From the NCBI GenBank assembly GCA_001303545.1, contig LJUA01000096.1, positions 1 through 5,047 on the forward strand: DNA of 5,047 nt, in the 5' to 3' direction. Of the stretch, positions 1 to 5,047 are shown piece after piece (position 1 is the first letter of the stretch; the number at the start of each line of letters is the position of its first letter). Made by a program: the position numbers and the translations under genes. The stretch comes from Dehalococcoidia bacterium SM23_28_2 (GTDB taxonomy: Bacteria; Chloroflexota; Dehalococcoidia; SM23-28-2). Under the pieces are notes generated by a model, which made no database searches, was not told where the DNA came from, and was given only the letters and a program-made list of their open reading frames with translations.

Positions 1-1145
1 AACAGCATCCCCTGCAGGAGCTCTGTCCCCGTCGGCGCCAAGAGCAGCCCCCACATAGAGGCCCGCACCAAAGCCATCAGCGCACCGACGCCGGGCAGGA
101 CGAGAGAGGGCAGCGTGATGACCGCGATCGAGCCGAGACCGAAGTTGATCCCCAGGGTCAAAACAGCTGCCCGAACGATGTTCTTGCTAGCGTACGCCTT
201 GACCACGGGAGCGAGCGGCCCCTTCTTCAACCCCAGGCTCACCTGCGCCCAGATGAAATGCTGAAGCTCGGGCGCCTGATAGACGACTACCGTGAAGAGC
301 ACCACCGCTCCAAAGTAGATCAGGAGAAGCGTCAGGAAAAGGCGTTTCCGCTTCTGGATCGCCGCTAGGGGCGCCCCGAGAACCGCCGGGCGGACCCGCT
401 CGGCCAGAAAGCAGCACAGCCGGGTCAGGGAAACGGAGCCGCCCAGCACCAGAAGGGCCATGCCTCCCACGAACGCAAAGAACGGTCCCCCGGGAGTCCG
501 GACCGTTCCCCGCCAGACGCTGAACCGTTGGTCCAGGAAGGCGCTGGAAAGCCGCTTCTGCATTTCCGGCTCGCGTAACTCCGCCAACGACGCCCGAACG
601 ACATACGCAGACTCAACGTCCCGGTCCTCCGCATCGAAGAGCTCCGCGTGCACGGGGTCGTCGGGGATCAGGTAGGAGTCCAGGAAAAGCACCACCTCCT
701 CCCCCAGAACACCCACCACCACGAACGGGCGGCCGGCAACCACCACCTCATCCGTGTGGGTCGCGTAGGCGCCATCCACCACCTCCCTTTCACCGGGAAC
801 CGGGAGCCGACCGGAGGCCAGCATGTCCGGTGTGAAATCGTCCCCGAACTTAGGGTAAAGGATGACCTTCTCCCGGGAGGCCAGACGGAAAGACATTTCC
901 ACATCACGTCCCTGCCCACGGGCCATTTGCGCGAAAGCCCGAGCGTTCTGTCGAGCGGGAAGAAAACGCAGCTGGGCCTTGACGTACTGGAGGCCTACGG
1001 CTCCCTCGTCCGGCTCCCCTTCGCCGACATACATCAGGCCGTCGACCACCGGCGAGGCCGCAGTTTCGCGCTGGACGGTGAGACTGGACAAGAGCATGAG
1101 TGCAAAGCCGACAAACGTCACCAGCGTCCAGCCGTGTGCCTTCAT
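1..1145 (-). CDS. Membrane protein with MacB-periplasmic-like and SpoIIM-like regions (3' end cut off by window)
   Basis: This reading frame is open from an ATG at 1145-1143 to the left edge: 381 codons, no stop, so the C-terminus is missing. The start follows a Shine-Dalgarno-like GAAAGGG five bases upstream. A membrane anchor lies at about residues 6-22, followed by about 200 extracytoplasmic residues. Hydrophobic segments follow at about 221-247, 268-289 and 324-370 (probably two helices). Residues 81-165 contain 'SGRLPVPGEREVV' and 'VAGRPFVVVGVL', which match the style of the MacB-type ABC permease periplasmic domain (family knowledge, not a search). The last 60 residues (N322 onward, glycine-rich, ending P371-T-G-T-E-L) resemble SpoIIM/DUF95 proteins, whose usual signature is PHGxxE; here the His is Thr. 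No ATPase partner is visible. It could be a divergent permease or an uncharacterised envelope protein. The gene is certain; the function is not. It lies 200 bp downstream of the 636-aa gene on the same strand. Confidence 0.85.
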   Translation of the reverse strand, partial: MKAHGWTLVTFVGFALMLLSSLTVQRETAASPVVDGLMYVGEGEPDEGAVGLQYVKAQLRFLPARQNARAFAQMARGQGRDVEMSFRLASREKVILYPKFGDDFTPDMLASGRLPVPGEREVVDGAYATHTDEVVVAGRPFVVVGVLGEEVVLFLDSYLIPDDPVHAELFDAEDRDVESAYVVRASLAELREPEMQKRLSSAFLDQRFSVWRGTVRTPGGPFFAFVGGMALLVLGGSVSLTRLCCFLAERVRPAVLGAPLAAIQKRKRLFLTLLLIYFGAVVLFTVVVYQAPELQHFIWAQVSLGLKKGPLAPVVKAYASKNIVRAAVLTLGINFGLGSIAVITLPSLVLPGVGALMALVRASMWGLLLAPTGTELLQGML

Positions 1146-1150
1146 CAGGA

Positions 1151-1157
1151 CCCTTTC
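1151..1157 (-). promoter_or_regulatory. Ribosome-binding site of the partial membrane-protein gene
   Basis: Read on the minus strand this is GAAAGGG, five bases before the ATG at 1145. It supports that start over downstream in-frame methionines such as M17, which lies inside the first membrane segment. Confidence 0.6.
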
Positions 1158-1169
1158 TTCACTGCGCCC

Positions 1170-1203
1170 TTCGACATGCTCAGGGCGTGGTGAGCTTGTC
1201 GAA
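1170..1203. repeat. Near-perfect inverted repeat (REP-like dispersed palindrome)
   Basis: The 13-base arms are TTCGACATGCTCA (1170-1182) and TGAGCTTGTCGAA (1191-1203). Twelve of 13 positions pair around an 8-base loop. The core TTCGACA-x-GCTCA with its complement is a short palindrome I recall as dispersed through many unrelated GC-rich bacterial genomes, so it is probably a REP-like element and not a site specific to this locus. It sits between the stop of the 636-aa gene (1346) and the Shine-Dalgarno of the membrane-protein gene (1151-1157). The transcribed hairpin could stabilise the upstream mRNA or affect downstream translation. No T-tract follows it, so it is not a typical intrinsic terminator. 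Confidence 0.75.
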
Positions 1204-1345
1204 CCACGTCACCATCCTCGCCACAGGCACCGGCTCACCCCCGCGCGTCGTTCTCGGCGGCCCTGCGGCAACGCGACGGCCACCGGGGAGCAGCTCACTT
1301 GGCAGACGGAGGAGCGGGCGCTCTCTGGGGTGAGCTCAGAAAGCA

Positions 1346-3256
1346 TCACCTGCGAGGCCCCGGCTGCCGAATACGCCGCTCCTCCAGTTCCTGTCTACGT
1401 CTCTGCTCCAACTCCCGGGCGCGTCGCTCCTCGGTACGTCGCTCCTCCAGCTCTCGAGCGCGTCGGGTCTCCTCAGCAAGTCTGTCCTCTTCCAGTCTAA
1501 ACCCGTGCTCCAGCTCCCGGGCGCGGTGTTCCTCGGGCGGCGGCTGGCGCCTCTGAGACTCATCCGCAGGCCCCTGTTTCATGTGATAGTGGACGGTGCC
1601 ATCTTCTCCGAGCACCAACATGTAGGTGAAGGAGCCCTTTGGGGTGTGTACGGCAGTGGCGCCGCGGGAGACAAGTTCCGTCATCGCTCGGTCCATGTCT
1701 CCCTCAGGGACCCCGAGGGAGGCCCATTCGTTCTTCACGGAGGTGCCGCTGTCAGCCTGCCATTCCGTAAAACAGGGCTTGGTCGGCCAGGCGTACTGGT
1801 CGGAGCCAACGAAGCTGGTCTCGGGCTCCTCAGCCTGAAGCAACACATTCACGCTGCGCATCACCCACGGGCGTTCCCCCGGCCCCCGCGGCAACCCTTC
1901 CGCAAAGAAAGTGAAGATCAGGTGGTACCTGTAATCGCCTGGCGAAGGGTCCCTGAGCCTGAGCAGCATACCACCGCCGTGGCGGACGTCGTCCAAGTCG
2001 CCGTAGTAGCAGAAAATGATCTTCACCTTCTCCTTAGGCATGGGCACGACGACGGGAGTCCGTCCCACGTACCGCGGGTCCTCGGACGCCGAAGCCGTCG
2101 GGGTCCGCGGTGGCAGGCCAAGCCGGTCGGGAGGAGAGTCGTCAATACACACGTCCACACCCAGCGGCACCGAGGTAATCAGCAAGGTGCCCGGCTCCTC
2201 TCGCACTCTGGCGAAGGCCTGGATCAGAGCCGTGCTTTGGGAGGGTTTCACCCACCCACCCGAGAGCGGGTCCTTGAGGTAGCGCAGTTCCTTGCGGACG
2301 GCCTCGTCCTCAGGTGCGATTCTTAGTGCCGCAGCTTCGGCCTCGTCAGCCTCCTGCTCCAGGCCGTGCTTGCGGGACCAGGCGGACAGCCGGGCGTAGG
2401 CCAAGGCGTCCGTGCCCACGGACGCCAAGCGGAGCCCATGGATGGCCCGCGCGCAGACCGCCCTGACGTCGGAAGGGCCGGCGCCTTTCTCCAGGTAATC
2501 AAGAAACGCCTGCAACTGCACCACGTCTTTCTCCGACGCTGCCGCCTCCACTGCCGCTCGCTGTTGCTCAGCCATCCACTCCGCCACCTGCCATTCTCCG
2601 CACCACTGGGCCAGCTCCCAGTGGGCCTGAGCCGTGCTCGCCTCCCGCTTCCGCTCGGAGTACGCCTGGCTGAGACAGCGCTGTAGCTCGGCCGTCATCC
2701 CACGTTCCTTGCACCAGCGAGCCAGCTCCACCAAGCGGTCGGGGTCGTCCCCGGCCCCGGCTAACTTGCCGGGAAACTCCAGCTGGTTTGCACGCAGCTC
2801 TGCGTCGGCCGCCTCGTCTTTCAAGCCAAAACTCTCGCACCAGGCAGCCAGCGCCCGCAGCGCCTCGGATTCGTCTTCCGTCGCAGCGCGACGAAGGGAG
2901 TACGCGGAGGCCAACAGCTTCTGTCGCTCCTCCGTCAAGCCGTATTGAGCTGCGAACTCGGCCAGCTTCGTCACCTGCTCATCATCGCTCAGATCGGCCT
3001 CTTTCAACATCCCCTCATACTCGGCCCTTTTGTCCTCCACCAGGATGGCCTCCCGAACGACCTCCTTGGGAAAGCTCAACTTGGTGCCGTCCGGCCGGAC
3101 CAGGGCATAGCTGTCACCCTCGTCAGTGACCTTGCCTTCCCACTGCTTGCCATCCTTGGTGATAAGCGTATCCCCAGCGATCTCTTGCTCGGACACCAAC
3201 ACCACTACCGCAAGAAGGCCAACGATCAGCCACCTGAACTGCGCGCGTGTAGGCAT
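1346..3256 (-). CDS. Exported helical-repeat protein with PEGA-like segment and Arg/Glu-rich tail (636 aa)
   Basis: I do not recognise a named protein. The ATG at 3256 is preceded by GGAGG at a 7-base spacing. Residues 1-28 form a signal peptide (R4...R9, hydrophobic 10-22, likely cut near A27-G28). Residues 29-71 form a short beta-rich module opening D-T-L-I-T-K-D-G-K. Residues 80-340 are helical repeats with L-x-x-[FW]-[AC]-x-x-x-G-[LM] motifs near 98, 136 and 178, a degenerate one near 215 and one near 290; this last copy has Ser where the paralog has Cys. Residues 356-418 look like a PEGA domain ('GTLLITSVPLGVDVCIDD ... GRTPVVVPMP') interrupted by a Pro/Ser-rich loop. Residues 421-562 are unrecognised. 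Residues 563-636 are charged, with three RARELE copies, probably a long helix or coiled coil. It is a tandem paralog of the 535-aa gene just upstream: about 80% identity over 219 mature residues, unrelated after W-V-K (335-337). Likely periplasmic or surface-located; no catalytic residues are evident. Confidence 0.92.
   Translation of the reverse strand: MPTRAQFRWLIVGLLAVVVLVSEQEIAGDTLITKDGKQWEGKVTDEGDSYALVRPDGTKLSFPKEVVREAILVEDKRAEYEGMLKEADLSDDEQVTKLAEFAAQYGLTEERQKLLASAYSLRRAATEDESEALRALAAWCESFGLKDEAADAELRANQLEFPGKLAGAGDDPDRLVELARWCKERGMTAELQRCLSQAYSERKREASTAQAHWELAQWCGEWQVAEWMAEQQRAAVEAAASEKDVVQLQAFLDYLEKGAGPSDVRAVCARAIHGLRLASVGTDALAYARLSAWSRKHGLEQEADEAEAAALRIAPEDEAVRKELRYLKDPLSGGWVKPSQSTALIQAFARVREEPGTLLITSVPLGVDVCIDDSPPDRLGLPPRTPTASASEDPRYVGRTPVVVPMPKEKVKIIFCYYGDLDDVRHGGGMLLRLRDPSPGDYRYHLIFTFFAEGLPRGPGERPWVMRSVNVLLQAEEPETSFVGSDQYAWPTKPCFTEWQADSGTSVKNEWASLGVPEGDMDRAMTELVSRGATAVHTPKGSFTYMLVLGEDGTVHYHMKQGPADESQRRQPPPEEHRARELEHGFRLEEDRLAEETRRARELEERRTEERRARELEQRRRQELEERRIRQPGPRR
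1405..1536 (-). repeat. Three imperfect 30-bp repeats coding for the RARELE tail
   Basis: Copies lie at 1405-1434, 1444-1473 and 1507-1536, starting 39 and 63 bases apart (13 and 21 codons), so all are in frame. They encode E-E-[R/T/H]-R-or-H-R-A-R-E-L-E followed by Q, E or H. The surrounding codons are almost all Arg, Glu, Leu and Gln, giving a low-complexity, strongly charged helical tail at residues 577-615 of the 636-aa protein. Such tracts arise by slippage and often differ between strains. Confidence 0.75.
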
Positions 3257-3280
3257 GCTTCCCCCTCCCTCGGTTGCACT
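2516..3280 (-). repeat. Downstream copy of a ~0.76-kb duplicated block
   Basis: This covers the leader and codons 1-247 of the 636-aa gene. It aligns to 4286-5047 with an offset of 1770 bases (1767 at the start codon, because this copy has one extra codon near the signal-peptide cleavage site). Bases 2700-2772 are identical to 4470-4542 (73 bp), and 2886-2922 are identical to 4656-4692 (37 bp). The 24 bases before the two ATGs match at 18 positions without gaps. Confidence 0.88.
3261..3269 (-). promoter_or_regulatory. Ribosome-binding site of the 636-aa gene
   Basis: Reads GGGAGGGGG on the minus strand, with the GGAGG core ending seven bases before the ATG at 3256. The paralog has the same core at the same spacing, which fixes both starts. 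Confidence 0.75.
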
Positions 3281-3415
3281 GCCTGACCAGCATCAATGGG
3301 CTCTACGGCCCGGACTATTGCTTTCTCCCCCGGAGGGTGTGGCCCAGGGTGTAGGTGCACTTGCCGTGAAGACGTGCGAGCTGCTCAAGAACCGGAACCA
3401 GAGGAACCGCGTACC

Positions 3416-5023
3416 TCATCTGCTGATCTCGAGCACGGCCTTCCCCTTGTACGTCAGAGACAGCTTCTTCGCGGACTCGGGCACCTCAAAGTAGATAGCT
3501 GGCTCGGGCTTCTTTAGGCGCTGCCACAAACTGCCAAGAGCCACTATCGGCATGAAGCTCTGGCCGCCGTCGGCAGAAAGCCCGCTGGGCGCGTACTTGT
3601 TTCCCGATCCATCTACCAAGGCGTAGTCCTTTTGGGAGTACGGCCCGATGGATGCTGTTCGGGCGAGGAAATGAAGTATCAGGAACTGCTTACCGGCCGA
3701 CGCATGAACCGGCTCCTTCCTATTTCCACTGAGGGTAATAATCTCCAGTTGGATATCGTCTCTGAACTCCCACCTTTGAAAAACACCAATGGTAGTGGTG
3801 AAACCTTTCACCCATTTTCCCGTAGCGCCGTCCCTGACGTAGGAGAGCTCCTTGCGGACCTGAGGGTCCTCGGGGGCGAGCTTGAGTGCCGCCGACTCGG
3901 CCTCGGCCGCTTCGCCCTCCAGGCCGTGCTCCAGGCACCAGGACGAGAGCTTGGCGTGCGCCATAGCTTCGTTGCCAGCCGACTCCGAGCGAAGCCTGTA
4001 GATGGCCTTCGCGCACGTCAGCTTCACCCGCGACCAATGCCTGACCTTCCTGAGGTTCTCAAGCAGTCTCTCCACCTCTGCCGCTTCCTCCTGCGAAGTG
4101 GCGAGCTTCGACACTGCTTTGACCAGTTCAGACTCCACCTCCGCCGAAGGCTTCTCCAGGTCTTCAAGAAACCTCTCCAGCCGGGCCCGCTCCTTGCGCG
4201 AGGCCCCGGGCTCCGACATCCAGTCAATGAACTCCAGCATGGCCTCGGCTGAAGGCTTGTCCACTTCCTCGAAGAACACCTCCAACTGCGCCAGGTTTTT
4301 CTGCGACGCTGCCGCCTCCACTGCCGCTCGCTGTTGCTCGCTGACCCATTCGAGCGCTTTCCACTCCTCGCACCATCGGGCCAGCTCCCAGTGGGCCTGG
4401 GCGGTGGTCGCCTCCCGCTTACGCTCGGAGTACGCCTGGCCGAGACAGCGGTGTAACTCGGCCGTCATGCCACGTTCCTTGCACCAGCGAGCCAGCTCCA
4501 CCAAGCGGTCGGGGTCGTCCCCGGCCCCGGCTAACTTGCCGGCAAACTCCAGTTGGTCTGCGCGCAGCTCTGCGGCGACGGCTTCCTCCTCCAAACCAAA
4601 GCTCTCGCACCAAGCGGCCAGCCCGCGCTGTGCCCCGGATTCGTCCTCGGTGGCGGCGCGACGAAGGGAGTACGCGGAGGCCAACAGCTTCTTTTGCTCC
4701 TCCGTCAAGCCGTATTGAGCTGCGAACTCGGCCAACTTCGCTACCTGCTCATCATCGCTCAGGTCGGCCTCCTTCAACATCGCTTCGTACTCGGGCCTCT
4801 TGATTTCAGGCGAGATGACTTCTTGGACCACATCCTTGGGGAAGCTCAACTTGCTGCCGTCGGGTTGGATGAGGGTATAGCTCTCCCCCTCATCGACGAT
4901 CCTGCCTTGCCACTGCTTGCCATCCTTGGTGACGAGCGTATCGGCGCGGCTCGCTGGCCCGGAGACCAGCACCATCACCAGAAGGCCGGCCAAGAACCAT
5001 CTGAACTGGGTGTGTACGGACAT
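3416..5023 (-). CDS. Exported helical-repeat protein with DUF4352-like C-terminal domain (535 aa)
   Basis: I do not recognise a named protein. The ATG at 5023 follows a full AAGGAGG at 7 bases. Residues 1-27 form a signal peptide (hydrophobic 8-20, A-S-R-A cleavage before D28) with no lipobox cysteine. Residues 28-70 form the beta-rich module shared with the paralog. Residues 80-246 carry four L-x-x-[FW]-[AC] motifs (at 97, 135, 177 and 214), and a fifth follows at 359. Residues 247-345 hold three tandem units of a 35-residue acidic repeat (the last partial), only one of which is present in the paralog. Residues 382-406 contain A-P-E-D...R-K-E-L...W-V-K. Residues 408-535 resemble DUF4352/telokin-like immunoglobulin folds: a hydrophobic strand (K445-QFLILHF), 'YALVDGSGNKYAPSG', and a closing 'IYFEVPESAKKLSLTYKG'. 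It probably works as an extracytoplasmic binding or scaffold protein; no active site is visible. It is first in a same-strand series; its stop is 159 bp before the next start. The region upstream is cut by the window, so its promoter is unseen. Confidence 0.92.
   Translation of the reverse strand: MSVHTQFRWFLAGLLVMVLVSGPASRADTLVTKDGKQWQGRIVDEGESYTLIQPDGSKLSFPKDVVQEVISPEIKRPEYEAMLKEADLSDDEQVAKLAEFAAQYGLTEEQKKLLASAYSLRRAATEDESGAQRGLAAWCESFGLEEEAVAAELRADQLEFAGKLAGAGDDPDRLVELARWCKERGMTAELHRCLGQAYSERKREATTAQAHWELARWCEEWKALEWVSEQQRAAVEAAASQKNLAQLEVFFEEVDKPSAEAMLEFIDWMSEPGASRKERARLERFLEDLEKPSAEVESELVKAVSKLATSQEEAAEVERLLENLRKVRHWSRVKLTCAKAIYRLRSESAGNEAMAHAKLSSWCLEHGLEGEAAEAESAALKLAPEDPQVRKELSYVRDGATGKWVKGFTTTIGVFQRWEFRDDIQLEIITLSGNRKEPVHASAGKQFLILHFLARTASIGPYSQKDYALVDGSGNKYAPSGLSADGGQSFMPIVALGSLWQRLKKPEPAIYFEVPESAKKLSLTYKGKAVLEISR
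3989..4285 (-). repeat. Tandem 105-bp coding repeat, three units (last partial)
   Basis: Units are 4285-4181, 4180-4076 and 4075-3989, encoding residues 247-281, 282-316 and 317-345. Each opens [LV]-E-x-[FL]-[FL]-E-x-[VL]-x-K. The first two share K-P-S-A-E at the same offset (residues 256-260 and 291-295) and are still recognisably similar as DNA. The third unit matches the single 29-residue stretch at 248-276 of the 636-aa paralog (shared L...L...K...CA[RK]AI...LR). The length difference between the paralogs here is exactly 70 residues, two full units. Confidence 0.85.
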
Positions 5024-5047
5024 CCTTCCCCCTCCTTTCGTTACACC
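4286..5047 (-). repeat. Upstream copy of the ~0.76-kb duplicated block
   Basis: Covers the visible leader and codons 1-246 of the 535-aa gene; partner of 2516-3280. Protein identity between the copies is about 175 of 219 mature residues by hand count. Because the homology reaches the right edge of the window, the duplication may extend further upstream than can be seen. Confidence 0.88.
5031..5037 (-). promoter_or_regulatory. Ribosome-binding site of the 535-aa gene
   Basis: Perfect AAGGAGG on the minus strand, seven bases before the ATG at 5023. It is the strongest such site in the window. Confidence 0.85.

Noticed and set aside
648..1193. Plus-strand open frame of 181 codons
   Set aside because: Antisense to the partial membrane-protein gene, whose minus-strand frame shows membrane segments and domain-like motifs. 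The plus-strand product is a low-quality His/Arg-rich sequence with no signals.
1505..2326. Plus-strand open frame of 273 codons
   Set aside because: It lies fully antisense to the 636-aa gene, has no ribosome-binding site of note, and encodes a His/Arg/Pro-rich sequence typical of the reverse frame of a GC-rich gene. The minus-strand frame has a signal peptide, a strong ribosome-binding site and a close paralog.
3388..3409. Short direct repeats of GGTTC just after the 535-aa gene stop
   Set aside because: Three 5-base copies in a short stretch are too short to separate from chance in GC-rich DNA; no inverted partner is present.
3257..3415. Possible terminator or promoter between the two paralogs
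   Set aside because: Only weak hairpins are present (GGGC...GCCC near 3299, CTCC...GGAG near 3330), with no T-run after them and no credible -35/-10 pair. Whether the genes are cotranscribed cannot be decided from sequence.
2429..4285. Possible frameshift or assembly error explaining the length difference between paralogs
   Set aside because: The difference in the middle region is exactly 70 codons, in frame, and made of recognisable repeat units. Both genes run uninterrupted from a good start to a stop, so repeat-number change is the better explanation.
4002..4718. Plus-strand open frame of 238 codons, with a similar antisense frame at 2634-2948
   Set aside because: The two resemble each other (Ser/Ala/Arg-rich) only because the minus-strand genes beneath them are duplicated. 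Conservation between these frames is therefore not evidence that they are coding.

Overview
The window is GC-rich and contains three genes, all reading leftward on the minus strand. In order of transcription they are a complete 535-aa exported protein (5023 to 3416), a complete 636-aa exported protein (3256 to 1346), and the first 381 codons of a multi-pass membrane protein (1145 to the left edge, truncated there). I see no tRNA, rRNA, CRISPR array, transposase or phage gene. The two gaps (3257-3415 and 1146-1345) hold ribosome-binding sites and one hairpin repeat, but no convincing promoter or terminator.

The two exported proteins are tandem paralogs. Each has a signal peptide, a short beta-rich module, and a helical-repeat region carrying the motif L-x-x-W-C-x-x-x-G-L, which ends in an A-P-E-D...R-K-E-L...W-V-K segment. 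Over the mature first ~219 residues they are about 80% identical by hand count. Some DNA stretches are identical, including one of 73 bp, and the short leader with the ribosome-binding site is also shared. After W-V-K they are unrelated: the 535-aa protein ends in a DUF4352-like (immunoglobulin-like) domain. The 636-aa protein has a PEGA-like segment, an unrecognised domain and an Arg/Glu-rich helical tail. The 535-aa copy also has two extra units of a 35-residue repeat that occurs once in its paralog. The pair therefore looks like a duplicated cell-envelope scaffold with exchanged C-terminal ends.

The third gene encodes an N-terminally anchored protein. Its extracytoplasmic part resembles the periplasmic domain of MacB-type ABC permeases, and its C-terminal membrane part resembles the SpoIIM/DUF95 family. 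A near-perfect 13-bp inverted repeat of a dispersed type lies just upstream of it.

The style of the exported proteins (an opening 'D-T-L-x-T-K-D-G-K' module, 'LA-x-WC-x-x-x-GL' repeats, 'APEDxxVRKEL...G.WVK') suggests an uncultured Planctomycetes or related PVC-group bacterium. This is an impression from protein style, with no marker gene to support it. No enzyme active site is visible, so the joint function is unknown. A surface or periplasmic protein-interaction role next to a membrane permease-like protein is the most that can be inferred.
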